The translations under genes were made by a program, and so were the position numbers. 64,000 nt of DNA from Acinetobacter rudis (lineage in GTDB: Bacteria; Pseudomonadota; Gammaproteobacteria; Pseudomonadales; Moraxellaceae), in the NCBI RefSeq assembly GCF_031157835.1, contig NZ_JAVIDR010000013.1, forward strand, positions 1 to 64,000, given 5' to 3'. Positions 38,514-49,045 of the stretch are shown here, in pieces (within the stretch, counting starts at the first letter, position 1; each line of letters starts with the position of its first letter). The notes under the pieces are model-generated. The model worked only from the letters and a program-made list of their open reading frames with translations. It did no database searches and was not told where the DNA came from.

Positions 38514-39371
38514 CTAACTTCTTTTTAAGAAAATTTTCTTCATTAATTGCTTAAATTTAAAGAACAAACGGAGACATAAAATCTGCATTGATAATTTAAA
38601 ATCAATCATTAGTGTTCCAAGTGCATTATCCCAGCAAACTTTAATATAAGCCTTTTTAAATAATGGCTGTTGCTGAAATTCATTCACTACCTGCAAACAC
38701 CCCAAAGCCATTTTGTAGGGATTTGAATATGTATTTCCACCATGGGCTCTATAATAAGAAAACAATTGATCGGTATATAAAATCTTGCCACCTGATTCCA
38801 TCAGTTTTAAATACATATACCAATCTTCGACAATCATGCCACTCACAAAACCACCCGTCTTACGTAGCTCGCTTAAACGGATCATTTGTGTTGGTGCTGG
38901 TAAAAAACGATCGGTATACATCAGGTCATTAAAAGAAAAAACCTTATCTTCCTGTCTAATCTCGCCTATTATTTTATTGTTATTATCAATTAGTTGAACT
39001 GCACCAAATACTGCAACATATTCTGGATTTTTTTGAAGGTATTCAACTTGAATTGCCGATTTATCCTGAAACATTTGATCATCAGAAGCTAAAGTTGAAA
39101 AGAACTCACCCTGACACCATTCTAATGCTTCATTTAAAGTTGCACTCAATCCTTTATTGGCACGAGAACGGAATTCAAAACGAGAAAAACGCTGCTCACA
39201 CGCCTCCACCATCGCATTAATTTTCTCTACAGAGTGATCTGGTGAACCATCATCTATGATTAGAAGTTCAATATTTTCATAGCTCTGATCAATTACACTC
39301 TGAATACTATATTGCACAAACTCTGCATGGTTATAGCAAGGAATAACGACTGAGACTAAAGGTTTGTTCAT
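38514..39371 (-). CDS. Glycosyltransferase family 2 (capsule)
   Basis: A 285-aa inverting GT-A enzyme. Visible are the N-terminal VSVVIPCYNHAEFVQYSIQS, the aspartates of LLIIDDGSPDHS, the DXD-type metal motif LASDDQMF, and a VEDWYMYLKLMESG segment that should hold the catalytic base (VEDWYM). The basic C-terminus (FFKFKQLMKKIFLKRS) may touch the membrane. The sugar is unknown. It overlaps the previous GT2 gene by 4 bp (ATGA), showing translational coupling. Confidence 0.9.
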   Translation of the reverse strand: MNKPLVSVVIPCYNHAEFVQYSIQSVIDQSYENIELLIIDDGSPDHSVEKINAMVEACEQRFSRFEFRSRANKGLSATLNEALEWCQGEFFSTLASDDQMFQDKSAIQVEYLQKNPEYVAVFGAVQLIDNNNKIIGEIRQEDKVFSFNDLMYTDRFLPAPTQMIRLSELRKTGGFVSGMIVEDWYMYLKLMESGGKILYTDQLFSYYRAHGGNTYSNPYKMALGCLQVVNEFQQQPLFKKAYIKVCWDNALGTLMIDFKLSMQILCLRLFFKFKQLMKKIFLKRS

Positions 39372-40342
39372 AGAATAGCCTTATAAATAGCTAAAAGTTT
39401 TACAAGTAAAAATTGGATCTTACGCTTCAGATCAAACTGACGATACAGACTGTGTTCAGCAATATACTGCATGCCAATCTGAATACTCTGTATCCACTCT
39501 GCTTTGTTTTCTAATTTGTCTTTATTTTCTATAAGGTATCTACAAACACCCCAAATCGTTGACATCAAGCTACGTGCAGCTAGAGATATTGCATTACTAT
39601 CATGTTCAGTGACAAATGCAAATAAAATGACCGAATTCCTAATAATATTATGCTTATTAGGATTTAGCTTCTTAGTAGTCGAATCTACATTATATTTATA
39701 AGTATAAGTACTCTGACAAACCTCTATAGACTGTGCGTAGAAAAATAATATACGAGTAATTACCTCATCATTATTTAGGTAATTATACCCTTCTTTATTG
39801 TAACGAGCATATTCAGCATAAGCTTGTTCATATAAAGCCTTACTAAAACAGCCATAACCATGCACACCCCAACCATCAATACTATTCAAAAAAGCTTCAT
39901 AGGCGGTAAAAGGTGTAGTTTTAAACATCTCAAAGGGCTGCCTTCTAATAACACCTTTTTCTAAAACCTCATATTCTAAATTGAATAACACAATATCTGC
40001 TGAATGCTGCTGTAATTGATTGATTACAGCTTCAATTGCATCTATAGCAATTTGATCATCACAATCTAATTGCATGATATATTCATTGATGCACTGTGCC
40101 ACCCCAGCTTGCCTAGCTGCAGCTGCACCACTATTTTTTTGCTGTATTAATTTAATGCTCAAATCAGGATACTGAATAATATAGTTATTAATTATGCTCA
40201 CCGAAGTATCAGTCGAACCATCATCAATAAAAATTAATTCAAATGCTTTTGAAGTTTGTAAATAAAGGCCCTCTATACATTGAGCCAAATTTTTTTCTTC
40301 ATTATAAACAGGAATGATAATTGATATTTCATATTCCCTCAT
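39368..40342 (-). CDS. Glycosyltransferase family 2 (capsule)
   Basis: A 324-aa GT-A enzyme with ISIIIPVYNEEKNLAQCIEG, LIFIDDGSTDTSV, NSGAAAARQAGVAQC and the metal-binding MQLDCDDQI. The C-terminal 100 residues are helical and less conserved. It is the first glycosyltransferase after wzx in transcription order, and its acceptor and donor cannot be read from the sequence. With ItrA and the four other transferases it suggests a six-sugar repeat. Confidence 0.9.
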   Translation of the reverse strand: MREYEISIIIPVYNEEKNLAQCIEGLYLQTSKAFELIFIDDGSTDTSVSIINNYIIQYPDLSIKLIQQKNSGAAAARQAGVAQCINEYIMQLDCDDQIAIDAIEAVINQLQQHSADIVLFNLEYEVLEKGVIRRQPFEMFKTTPFTAYEAFLNSIDGWGVHGYGCFSKALYEQAYAEYARYNKEGYNYLNNDEVITRILFFYAQSIEVCQSTYTYKYNVDSTTKKLNPNKHNIIRNSVILFAFVTEHDSNAISLAARSLMSTIWGVCRYLIENKDKLENKAEWIQSIQIGMQYIAEHSLYRQFDLKRKIQFLLVKLLAIYKAIL

Positions 40343-40355
40343 ACTAATCTCCTAC

Positions 40356-41612
40356 CTAACCTAGGTCATATTTTAGTTTTTTATGTGAAAAGTATGCACA
40401 TACAATCCAATAAAAGAAGTTATTTATAGCAAAGGCCAGTGCAATTCCCTTAAAGCCATATATATCAGAAAGAAGCATTGTTAACGGTATGATACTGACT
40501 AGAAAGAATGTTTCTAAACTAATAAATAATCGCGTCATCGCCTGACTGAGCATCATATAGGTCACAATCCAGCTTCCTATACGCAGTACATCACCAACCA
40601 ATTGCCAAAATAGTAGCTCTAACATCGGCTTAAATTGAACTGTAAATAAGATTTCAACAACCAGTTCTTTAAACACATATACCATAGCAGCGGATAATGC
40701 TGCGATTGGTAAAATGACGAGATAGCCTTTTCTAACCTCTTTTTTAATCTCTATATATTTTTTTAATTCTGATAATTTTGGTAAATAGTAAACACCGATT
40801 ATTGTTGAAGCAAATAATAAGTAACCTAGACTTAGGCGGTTCATACCATCCCAATAACCGGCAAAGTCCCAACCGTAAGTTTTCACTACATACGAACGCA
40901 AAATAAACTGAGTAATATTTCCAACAACAACACTCACTACAGCCATTAATGCAAAGGCCGAGAGCTTTTTTGCTAATGGGCGCTCAATCTTCCCCCAAAA
41001 CATTTCAGAACGATACCACGGACTTCTTCTAACAATAAACCAAGTCAGAAAAAAAGCCACTGATTGATTAATTGCTAAAGCAACCAATGCACCATACAAA
41101 CCATAACTCACCACTAATATACAAGTAACTAAAAGGGTGATTAAAGTCCCACCAATATTGGCACTGACCAATTTAACAATTTCTTTTTTACCATTAATAA
41201 CTGCAAGTAAGAAACCATTTAAATTAAAAAACACCAAAAAAATAGCAAGCCAAATAAACACTGACCAATAGTCACTATGTTTAAAAATGGATTGTGACAG
41301 ATTAAAACTACAACAAATCAGGATAACTGAAATTAATAGTGTAAAAAGAATAATGAGTTTAGAGGATGTTGCCCAAAGTCGGCGTTGTAATTGCTCATCC
41401 TCATGATACTCTGCGGTGTATTTCACTATACCGCTATTAATAAAAGAGCCACCAATACCAGTAACCACCTGTACAAAATTCTGAAATTGCCCAATAAGCG
41501 CATAACCAGATGGTCCAACATATATAGCCAATATTTTATTCAGCAATAACATAGTCACTGTCTTAATAAAAACAGCAATGCCATTTAAAATACTGGTATT
41601 GAGTAAGTTCAT
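40356..41612 (-). CDS. wzx: Repeat-unit flippase
   Basis: Wzx moves the lipid-linked repeat unit across the inner membrane. The 418-aa protein has about 12 hydrophobic segments and the N-terminal pattern NKILAIYVGPSGYALIGQFQ, very like WzxE of the enterobacterial common antigen route, which flips a lipid-linked unit ending in a dTDP-derived acetamido-sugar. It directly follows the genes for a dTDP-3-acetamido sugar, in line with that likeness. The function is from family and context. The specificity is inferred. Confidence 0.9.
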   Translation of the reverse strand: MNLLNTSILNGIAVFIKTVTMLLLNKILAIYVGPSGYALIGQFQNFVQVVTGIGGSFINSGIVKYTAEYHEDEQLQRRLWATSSKLIILFTLLISVILICCSFNLSQSIFKHSDYWSVFIWLAIFLVFFNLNGFLLAVINGKKEIVKLVSANIGGTLITLLVTCILVVSYGLYGALVALAINQSVAFFLTWFIVRRSPWYRSEMFWGKIERPLAKKLSAFALMAVVSVVVGNITQFILRSYVVKTYGWDFAGYWDGMNRLSLGYLLFASTIIGVYYLPKLSELKKYIEIKKEVRKGYLVILPIAALSAAMVYVFKELVVEILFTVQFKPMLELLFWQLVGDVLRIGSWIVTYMMLSQAMTRLFISLETFFLVSIIPLTMLLSDIYGFKGIALAFAINNFFYWIVCAYFSHKKLKYDLG

Positions 41613-41618
41613 AACAGA

Positions 41619-42734
41619 TTAAGCTCTAAAAGCATTGCATAATTGAGCAATTTTTTCTGCATCTTGTTTGTTTAATGTTGGTCCCATAGGCAAACTCAAT
41701 ACTTGTGCATGTAATTGCTCAGATATTGGGAAACTCAAGTGGTTCCATTGTTGATACGCTGGCTGTTGATGCGGTGGAATTGGATAATGGATGAGAGTTT
41801 GTACACCATGATCAGCCAAATACTGTTGTAAAGCCTGACGATTTTGAGTTTGTATTACAAATAAGTGCCAAACATGTTGAGTATAATCATGTGCATTCAC
41901 ATTCTGTAATGGCAACTGTAATAGTGGATTGTTAATTTGAGTTAGATAGATATCAGCGATCGCTCGACGTTGCAGTATTTCATTATCTAAGTGTTTTAAT
42001 TTCACATCCAACATCGCCGCCTGAATCTCATCTAAGCGGCTATTTACACCTTGTACTAAATTTTTATATTTTTCATGTGAGCCATAATTACGTAACGCAC
42101 GCAGCATTGTGGCTAGTTCAACGTCATTAGTCGTAATTGCACCTGCATCACCTAAGGCACCCAAATTTTTACCAGGATAAAAGCTAAAACCTGCAGCATC
42201 TCCCCATACCCCGGCCTTCTTACCTTGTATCTGCGCGCCATGTGCTTGCGCTGCATCCTCCAAGACGAGAAGCTGATGCTTCTTCGCTATACGCATAATC
42301 TCTGGCATATTTGCAAGCTGGCCATACAAGTGTACTGGCAGTATAACCTTCGTTTTTGCCGTAATTGCTGCTTCAATCTTATTTGGATCAAGGTTAAATT
42401 GCGAAGGATCTGGTTCAACCAAAACAGGAACTAAATCATTTGCTGAAATAGCTAAAATACTTGCTATATAAGTATTTGAAGGAACCAGAACCTCATCCCC
42501 AGCTTGTAGTTTTCCGAGTTCTTTCCATGCACGTAAAGTCAAAATCAGTGCATCTAGACCATTAGCAACACCAATTGCATACTGACTACCGCAATAAGCA
42601 GCAAAGTTTTGCTCAAACTGTTCTAGATACTGCCCAGTAATATACCAACCTGAATCAATAACCTGCGTACAAGCCTCAATCAGCTCAGCACGATACTGTT
42701 GATTAATACTCTTTAAATCTAAGAAAGGGATCAT
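41619..42734 (-). CDS. fdtB: dTDP-3-keto-6-deoxyhexose 3-aminotransferase (FdtB/QdtB type)
   Basis: A DegT/DnrJ/EryC1 family PLP enzyme of 371 aa. It opens [20 protein letters not shown], has [33 protein letters not shown], and the internal-aldimine lysine in [17 protein letters not shown]. It is expected to aminate C3 of the ketoisomerase product. The gene order ketoisomerase, acetyltransferase, aminotransferase marks a 3-acetamido-3,6-dideoxyhexose pathway. Whether the product is Fuc3NAc (fdt) or Qui3NAc (qdt) depends on the ketoisomerase and cannot be settled by eye, so the symbol is provisional. It overlaps the acetyltransferase gene by 4 bp. Confidence 0.88.
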   Translation of the reverse strand: MIPFLDLKSINQQYRAELIEACTQVIDSGWYITGQYLEQFEQNFAAYCGSQYAIGVANGLDALILTLRAWKELGKLQAGDEVLVPSNTYIASILAISANDLVPVLVEPDPSQFNLDPNKIEAAITAKTKVILPVHLYGQLANMPEIMRIAKKHQLLVLEDAAQAHGAQIQGKKAGVWGDAAGFSFYPGKNLGALGDAGAITTNDVELATMLRALRNYGSHEKYKNLVQGVNSRLDEIQAAMLDVKLKHLDNEILQRRAIADIYLTQINNPLLQLPLQNVNAHDYTQHVWHLFVIQTQNRQALQQYLADHGVQTLIHYPIPPHQQPAYQQWNHLSFPISEQLHAQVLSLPMGPTLNKQDAEKIAQLCNAFRA

Positions 42735-43210
42735 TTTTCTATATAACCTTTAATCGTTGCTGGATTACCCACGACTACAGCATAATCAGGTACATCTTTG
42801 GTAACGACAGCACCAGCACCAATCATTGCTTTTTGACCAATCTTAATACCAGGTAATATTGTTGCGTTTGCTCCAATACTGGCACCTTTTTCAACGATGG
42901 TCTGTGGGTAGACATCTATATACTGTTTTGAACGAGGCTTTTTATCATTGGTAAATGCAACACATGGTCCAACAAAGACATCGTCTTCTAAATGGATACC
43001 ATCCCACAAATACACTCCCGACTTGATCGTGACGTTATTACCGACGACAGCACCATTTTCAATCAAAGTATGCGCGCAAATATTACAATTACGACCAATC
43101 TTGGCCCCTTCAAAAATTACACTAAACTGCCAAACTCTGGTGCCTTCTCCAATGTCCTCACTTTTTACATCTGAAAGTGGATGAATGAATACTGTTGATG
43201 TCTCAAACAT
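42731..43210 (-). CDS. fdtC: dTDP-3-amino-3,6-dideoxyhexose N-acetyltransferase (left-handed beta helix)
   Basis: The 159-aa sequence is almost wholly hexapeptide repeats ([51 protein letters not shown]), giving a trimeric left-handed beta helix that acetylates amino sugars with acetyl-CoA. This is the short WlbB/WxcM-N-like form. The role comes from its place between the aminotransferase and ketoisomerase genes. The 146-nt gap upstream to the ketoisomerase gene is the widest within the operon core and shows no gene. The product could be Fuc3NAc or Qui3NAc. Confidence 0.87.
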   Translation of the reverse strand: MFETSTVFIHPLSDVKSEDIGEGTRVWQFSVIFEGAKIGRNCNICAHTLIENGAVVGNNVTIKSGVYLWDGIHLEDDVFVGPCVAFTNDKKPRSKQYIDVYPQTIVEKGASIGANATILPGIKIGQKAMIGAGAVVTKDVPDYAVVVGNPATIKGYIEK

Positions 43211-43356
43211 GGCAAGTTATATCCCTATCTCTGATTCAAGATGTAAATATAACTTAATGCTTCAAGTTTAGATGCTACTTTTAAAAAAATTACATCATCA
43301 ACAGTGTGACCCAAGTATTCAGGTTAAAACTAATGATTTATTCTTTATAATAAAAC

Positions 43357-43788
43357 TCAAACAACATTCGGTGCTGAAAGCATAGAACTATTTTCCTGAA
43401 TGACTCGTAAGAATTGTTGATAATCGCGAATATAGTCAGCTTCATCATAGTGCTCACTAGCCAAGACCAATAGTACGCAGTCTTCAGAAAAGTCGTGCAT
43501 TTCTCGCCAGAGCAACCCTTCAATCAGTAAACCTTTAGTAGGTTGATCCAAAACAATATCTTGTTTCTCATGCCCATTGTCCAAAATAAAACGACAATGA
43601 CCTTTGACACAAATAGCGAGTTGCTGCAAATTTAGATGCGCATGAAAACCACGTGCTTGCTGGTTGGTATTAAAAATATAATACAAACGCTTCACTTTGA
43701 ATGGCACATTTTCCCCAGACTCAATCGCGACTAAACCACCACGCTCATCTGAGAAATCTGGTAAATCGACTAATTTGACTAAGCTCAT
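43357..43788 (-). CDS. fdtA: dTDP-4-keto-6-deoxyglucose 3,4-ketoisomerase (FdtA/QdtA type)
   Basis: A cupin enzyme of 143 aa that moves the keto group of the RmlB product from C4 to C3. The family pattern is clear: [41 protein letters not shown] with the catalytic His pair, [23 protein letters not shown] and YIRDYQQFL. FdtA and QdtA differ in the C4 configuration of the product, set by a few active-site residues that I cannot assign safely. The gene overlaps rmlA by 4 bp. Confidence 0.92.
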   Translation of the reverse strand: MSLVKLVDLPDFSDERGGLVAIESGENVPFKVKRLYYIFNTNQQARGFHAHLNLQQLAICVKGHCRFILDNGHEKQDIVLDQPTKGLLIEGLLWREMHDFSEDCVLLVLASEHYDEADYIRDYQQFLRVIQENSSMLSAPNVV

Positions 43789-44663
43789 TCAACATCACTC
43801 AGTAATGATAGTAAATATTGACCATAATCATTCTTCTGCATACTTAGACCGATAGTCCTCACTTGCTCACGATTCAACCAACCGTTATTTAATGCAATTT
43901 CTTCTAAACACGCGACCTTATAGCCCTGTCGTTTTTCTAAAGTTTCGACAAATTGTGCAGCCTCTAATAAACTGGCATGTGTTCCTGTGTCTAGCCAAGC
44001 AAACCCTCGCCCTAACAATTCAACGTTAAGATCGCCACGCTCTAAATACATTTGGTTAACTGTCGTAATTTCCAGCTCACCGCGCTCAGAAGGTTTTACC
44101 TGTTTAGCAATCTCAATGACATCATTGTCATAAAAATATAAACCTGTAACAGCAAAATTTGACTTCGGTTTTTGGGGTTTCTCTTCTAAAGAAACAGCAC
44201 AACGATTTTCATCAAATTCAACCACACCAAAGCGTTCAGGATCTTTTACTTGATAGCCAAAAACAGTCGCACCAGATGATCGACTTGCAGCCTGACGCAA
44301 CATTGGGGTAAAGCCTTGGCCATAGAAAATGTTATCGCCTAGAACTAAACAGACAGAACTCTTTCCAATAAACTGTTCACCGATAATAAAAGCCTGCGCT
44401 AAACCATCTGGACTAGGCTGTACGGCATACTGTAATTCGACCCCAAATTGCGAACCATCACCGAGCAAACGTTTAAACCCATCCAAATCTTCAGCTGTGG
44501 TAATGACCAGAATTTCACGAATACCAGCCAGCATTAATACAGATAATGGATAGTAAATCATTGGCTTATCATAAATAGGCAATAGCTGTTTAGAAACACC
44601 CTTGGTAATTGGATATAAACGCGTCCCTGAACCACCTGCTAGAATAATACCCTTTGTGCTCAT
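43785..44663 (-). CDS. rmlA: Glucose-1-phosphate thymidylyltransferase
   Basis: RmlA makes dTDP-glucose, the entry point of the dTDP-sugar branch. The N-terminal [48 protein letters not shown] and [13 protein letters not shown] are typical, and the length of 292 aa fits. It overlaps both rmlB and the ketoisomerase gene by 4 bp each, so the dTDP genes form a translationally coupled set. No rmlC or rmlD is present, so rhamnose is not made from this cluster. Confidence 0.97.
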   Translation of the reverse strand: MSTKGIILAGGSGTRLYPITKGVSKQLLPIYDKPMIYYPLSVLMLAGIREILVITTAEDLDGFKRLLGDGSQFGVELQYAVQPSPDGLAQAFIIGEQFIGKSSVCLVLGDNIFYGQGFTPMLRQAASRSSGATVFGYQVKDPERFGVVEFDENRCAVSLEEKPQKPKSNFAVTGLYFYDNDVIEIAKQVKPSERGELEITTVNQMYLERGDLNVELLGRGFAWLDTGTHASLLEAAQFVETLEKRQGYKVACLEEIALNNGWLNREQVRTIGLSMQKNDYGQYLLSLLSDVE

Positions 44664-45721
44664 GATATATTTACACCCAATCGTTGCCCTTGATAACTAC
44701 CATCTTGTACTCGATCACACCAATCTAAGTGATTTAAATACCACTCTACAGTTTTTCGAATTCCCGTCTCAAACGTTTCTAATGGTTTCCAACCTAATTC
44801 ATTTGCAATTTTTGTCGCATCAATCGCATAACGCAAATCATGACCTGGTCGATCTTGAACAAACTCAATCAACTCAGCATAAGTCCCACCATCTCTACGT
44901 GGCTGTAACTCATCTAAAATTTTGCAAATGCTCTGAACGACTTCAATATTCTGTTTTTCGTTATGACCACCGATATTATAAGTTTCACCCACTTTCCCTT
45001 GGGTCATCACGCAATATAATGCTCGAGCATGATCTTCAACAAAAAGCCAATCACGAATCTGATCACCTTTGCCATAAATAGGTAAAGTCTTACCCTGTAA
45101 AGCATTCAAAATCACCAGCGGAATCAGTTTCTCAGGGAAATGATAGGGTCCGTAGTTATTTGAACAATTCGTGATAACAACAGGTAACCCATACGTTCGA
45201 TTCCAAGCACGTACCAAATGATCTGAACTGGCCTTACTGGCAGAATAAGGTGAGCTCGGTGCATAACTCGTTGTTTCTGTAAATAAGTCAGTTGTTCCCT
45301 CTAAATCACCATAAACCTCATCGGTTGAAATATGATGCAATCTAAACTGTGACTTCTTCTCTACAGAGAGCGACATATAATAATGGCGTGCAACCTCCAG
45401 TAAGGTATATGTGCCAACAATATTCGTTTGAATAAAGGCTGCAGGACCATCAATTGAACGATCTACATGTGATTCCGCTGCCAGATGCATTACTGCATCT
45501 GGTTTAAAATCTTTAAATATTTTGGTCAAATATGTAGCATCACAAATATCAGCCTGCACGAATTGGTATCGTGGATCTTGATCAATTTCAGACAACGACT
45601 CAAGATTGCCAGCATAAGTTAATTTATCTACATTCAAAACATGATGTTGTGTATTTTGAATTAAGTGTCGTACTACAGCTGAACCAATAAAACCTGCACC
45701 ACCTGTCACTAAAATATTCAT
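44660..45721 (-). CDS. rmlB: dTDP-glucose 4,6-dehydratase
   Basis: RmlB converts dTDP-glucose to dTDP-4-keto-6-deoxyglucose, the substrate of the ketoisomerase. It has the NAD loop [18 protein letters not shown], the catalytic THR/ASP region [13 protein letters not shown], and the YxxxK pair in [18 protein letters not shown]. The length of 353 aa is standard. It lies 21 nt after gna and opens the dTDP-sugar block. Confidence 0.97.
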   Translation of the reverse strand: MNILVTGGAGFIGSAVVRHLIQNTQHHVLNVDKLTYAGNLESLSEIDQDPRYQFVQADICDATYLTKIFKDFKPDAVMHLAAESHVDRSIDGPAAFIQTNIVGTYTLLEVARHYYMSLSVEKKSQFRLHHISTDEVYGDLEGTTDLFTETTSYAPSSPYSASKASSDHLVRAWNRTYGLPVVITNCSNNYGPYHFPEKLIPLVILNALQGKTLPIYGKGDQIRDWLFVEDHARALYCVMTQGKVGETYNIGGHNEKQNIEVVQSICKILDELQPRRDGGTYAELIEFVQDRPGHDLRYAIDATKIANELGWKPLETFETGIRKTVEWYLNHLDWCDRVQDGSYQGQRLGVNIS

Positions 45722-45742
45722 ACGATTCCTATTATTAGAATT

Positions 45743-47023
45743 TTATAGTCGGATATCACTTTGATTTTGATCAAGCACATATTTCAAATCATATAAAACA
45801 TGTTTTGCTTTACCCAAATTATTAAAGTCTTCTGCACTCATTTTTTGGAATTGCTCATGCGCTAGAGCCAAAACAATTGCGTCATATTGTCCTTGTGCTT
45901 CAACATTAATGAGTGGGCGCAGACCATATTCTTTTTCAACCTCATCTGGATCAACCCATGGATCATAAATATCAAGATCCAAATCATATTCTTTTAAGGC
46001 ATTGACCATATCTACAATCTTAGTATTACGAATATCTGGGCAGTTTTCTTTAAAACTTAAACCCATCACTAAAATCTTCGAACCCACCACCTGAATGCGT
46101 TTTTTTACCATTTCTTTAATTAATTGAGTGGCAACATACTCTCCCATACGATCATTTAAGCGGCGTGCTGCGAGAATAATTTCAGGGTGTAAGCCTATAG
46201 ACTGTGCCTTATGTGTTAAATAGTATGGATCAACTCCAATACAATGGCCGCCAACAAGACCAGGACGGAATCCTAAGAAATTCCACTTCGTTCCTGCTGC
46301 CTTAAGTACCTCTTCAGTATCAATACCGATCTTATTAAAAATTAATGCCAGCTCATTGATAAGTGCAATATTTACATCTCGTTGAGTGTTTTCAATCACC
46401 TTTGCAGCTTCAGCAACTTTAATACTAGGTGCTCTATATGTACCAGCCTGAATAATTAATTGATAAGTTCTATCAATATATTCAGCTGCATCAATGGTTG
46501 AACCTGATGTAATTTTTAGAATATTGGTTACTCGACGTTGTTTATCACCTGGATTAATTCTCTCTGGACTGTAACCAACGAAGAAATCATGATTAAGTTT
46601 CAAACCTGAAATTTTCTCTAAGACAGGAATACATACTTCTTCAGTTGCTCCTGGATATACTGTTGATTCATAAACAACAACATCACCACTCTTTAAGACT
46701 TTCGCAATCATTTCTGATGCTTTAATCAAAGGATTCAGGTCTGGTTGTTTGAAATCATCAATAGGGGTTGGTACCGTAACAATATAAAAATTACTTACTG
46801 AAAGATCATCAACATCAGCACTATAAACCAACTGAGTTGCTTGCATCATTTCTTCAGCATTCACCTCAAGCGTGTGATCTATACCTTGTTTTAATTCTTC
46901 GATTCTGTGTTGATTTATATCAAAACCAATTGTCGGTACATGTTTCCCGAACTCTACTGCTAGTGGTAAACCAACATAACCCAGTCCGATAATTGCGATT
47001 TTAAGCTGATCTAATTGAAACAT
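45743..47023 (-). CDS. gna: UDP-N-acetylhexosamine 6-dehydrogenase (WbpO/TviB type)
   Basis: This dehydrogenase oxidises UDP-GlcNAc or UDP-GalNAc to the uronic acid. It has the dinucleotide loop [46 protein letters not shown], the central [20 protein letters not shown] and the catalytic cysteine in [15 protein letters not shown]. The length is 426 aa. In Acinetobacter K loci it is the first gene of the main operon and divergent from wza, as here except for the inserted GNAT gene upstream. The 282-nt gap 47024-47305 should hold its promoter, but I could not assign hexamers there. Confidence 0.93.
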   Translation of the reverse strand: MFQLDQLKIAIIGLGYVGLPLAVEFGKHVPTIGFDINQHRIEELKQGIDHTLEVNAEEMMQATQLVYSADVDDLSVSNFYIVTVPTPIDDFKQPDLNPLIKASEMIAKVLKSGDVVVYESTVYPGATEEVCIPVLEKISGLKLNHDFFVGYSPERINPGDKQRRVTNILKITSGSTIDAAEYIDRTYQLIIQAGTYRAPSIKVAEAAKVIENTQRDVNIALINELALIFNKIGIDTEEVLKAAGTKWNFLGFRPGLVGGHCIGVDPYYLTHKAQSIGLHPEIILAARRLNDRMGEYVATQLIKEMVKKRIQVVGSKILVMGLSFKENCPDIRNTKIVDMVNALKEYDLDLDIYDPWVDPDEVEKEYGLRPLINVEAQGQYDAIVLALAHEQFQKMSAEDFNNLGKAKHVLYDLKYVLDQNQSDIRL

Positions 47024-47305
47024 ATGCCATTAACTCATTAGGTTTTTTCAGGTAAAAAACTTCATTTTCAAGGCAAGAAATATAGCAGAAATTCACAGGC
47101 TTGTGTTTGAATGATCAATTCTGCCACTTAAGTCCTACAAAGGAAGGGCAACTTAATGATCAAACAAAATCTTAGCGCTTCACTTCACCAATCAATAGAA
47201 GTAATTTAAGCTCTAGCATATGAATATCTTCTATACTATTTCCAGTTAGGATACTGCCTACTTAATCTTCATCTCACCACATTTGCTAAATTCATCACTA
47301 CTCTA

Positions 47306-48250
47306 TTAATTAATATCCATACTATATAAGTCATAGACAATTGCACGTGCGCCAAATCCCTCTTTCTGACTGATCAAACCATTATTTAAATATCGACCGT
47401 TATTTTCATTTGAGATACCAAAATCAAAAATTGATGCATAATCAGAACTCGCAGCAATGACATAATCAATTAGTAAATCTAATGCACGTAGCTCTCGCCC
47501 CAACTGATTACTAGCTAAGTATTGTGTATGTACAACATTAATACTTTCAAAAGTAACACACGCAGAAACAATCGCATCTTGGTAAAATGCTGCATAAGCC
47601 TTAATGTTTTCAGGAAATTTTTCTTTTAAATAATCAATTTCCGCCTCATTATGGACAGGAGTAGTATGGTGATATTCTTCAAGTACATGGCGGATCACAC
47701 CCCAAACTAAACTAGGTTGCTGCACTTGTTGACAAACAACCCCTTCTCTTTTTGCCTTATTAATATTTCTCTGCTTACTTTTTGAATAATTATATCCCTT
47801 CTCCATCATAATTGAAGAACTAATATCACGGCGTGATAGCTGAGCATCATTCCGAAATAAAGCATATAAATCTTCTTGGGCTGGGTATTGATGATAAATA
47901 ACAGGTATAGGCTTATAAATGATTTTTTCTATTTTGTTTGTTTTTAAAAATTTTTTTACAGCATCAAATACCTCTATTATATCCATGGCATGAATTTTTT
48001 TATCCATTAAGAAACCACCGAATGTTAATCCCTGATGACTATAAAAAATATTCTTATTAATATTTCCAGGTAGCAATGTAATTATCTTTTTATTTTCATT
48101 CATGATAATCAATGAAAAATCTTCAAAACGATCTGAATGATAATCCATAAAATCCCGATGAAACATAAAATGTGAATTTTTACAATTTAATATAAAATCA
48201 TTCCACTGTTTTTTTTCTAAACTTGAATATCTATGGACAATGAATCCCAT
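47306..48250 (-). CDS. GNAT/FemAB-like acyltransferase in the capsule locus
   Basis: The 314-aa protein starts at 48250 (MGFIVHRYSSLEKKQW), behind GGAGGG. It looks like the two-lobed GNAT proteins of the FemAB group: a first lobe with HFMFHRDFMDYHSDRFEDFS and a second lobe introduced by YSKSKQRNINKAKREGVV, with ISNENNGRYLNNGLISQKEGFGARAIVYD near the end. Related genes in capsule and O-antigen clusters are thought to add acyl or aminoacyl groups to sugars. It lies alone between gna and the divergent wza operon, with gaps of 282 and about 795 nt, so it has its own promoter. The acceptor is unknown. Confidence 0.78.
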   Translation of the reverse strand: MGFIVHRYSSLEKKQWNDFILNCKNSHFMFHRDFMDYHSDRFEDFSLIIMNENKKIITLLPGNINKNIFYSHQGLTFGGFLMDKKIHAMDIIEVFDAVKKFLKTNKIEKIIYKPIPVIYHQYPAQEDLYALFRNDAQLSRRDISSSIMMEKGYNYSKSKQRNINKAKREGVVCQQVQQPSLVWGVIRHVLEEYHHTTPVHNEAEIDYLKEKFPENIKAYAAFYQDAIVSACVTFESINVVHTQYLASNQLGRELRALDLLIDYVIAASSDYASIFDFGISNENNGRYLNNGLISQKEGFGARAIVYDLYSMDIN

Positions 48251-49045
48251 AGCACCCTCCGATAACAAAATGATTCCTAAAAAAAACAATACTTTTTATT
48301 TGAAGTTAAAATTATATCGTTCTTCGTTACTTCCAAATAAAGGAAAGATTGTGTAAATGATCAATATTCTTATATCCACACGATTTAAACCGGCTTTTAT
48401 ACTGTAACAGTCTAACATTAAAGTCACATATAGGAAGCTTATAAACGCTCGACATTTTACGGCGCTTTACATAAAGTTAGATATTTTTTATTTTTCCATT
48501 GACCTTATTTTTAAAATTTATTGTGGAAAAACAAAATTAAAATTAAAATTCATAAAATAAAAAAACGATTATTATTGTAAATTAAATTTCGCCCACAGAG
48601 CATATTATTATATAAAAACTAATTTTTAAACAGATCTTATCCCTTTAACCATTTTCTAAAACCAACATATTTTACAAGAAAAAACTTTTTTAAAGAAAAC
48701 TCAACACTAAAATCACTCACCAACGAGGTAAAAAAACAAAATATACGCTATACACCATCAAAAAAAACAGCAAGAAAACTTCGAAATACAAAAAAAAACA
48801 GCCTAACTTTAATATACAAATTACTATATACAAGTAAGGTTAAAAAATAATTTAAAAATTAATAAGATTGAAAAAACAAAATTTCACATGCTATTTTTAT
48901 AAATCTAACGCTTCTATAAATATCAATTAACTTAAATGTGTATTAAATAAATTCGTAAGGAACTCATTATTTATTTTTTACAACATGAATAGATATGATT
49001 TCTATTCAATTACAGAAAATATTTTATAAAGAAAGGTTTTTTAAT
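48251..49045. other. Divergent regulatory region of the capsule locus
   Basis: This 795-nt AT-rich stretch lies between the minus-strand GNAT gene and wza. No gene was found. It contains several A and T runs and a candidate wza promoter at 48868-48897. I looked for a JUMPstart/ops element (GGCGGTAG core) on both strands and did not see one. The length and composition suggest H-NS or other nucleoid protein control (inference). Confidence 0.5.
48868..48897 (+). promoter_or_regulatory. Candidate promoter of wza-wzb-wzc
   Basis: TTGAAA (48868-48873), an 18-nt spacer, and TATTTT (48892-48897) preceded by TGC as an extended -10. Transcription would begin near 48904 and leave a leader of about 140 nt before the wza GTG. 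Confidence 0.45.

Noticed and set aside
47024..49045. Search for a JUMPstart/ops element before gna and wza
   Set aside because: No GGCGGTAG core or its complement was found in either control region.
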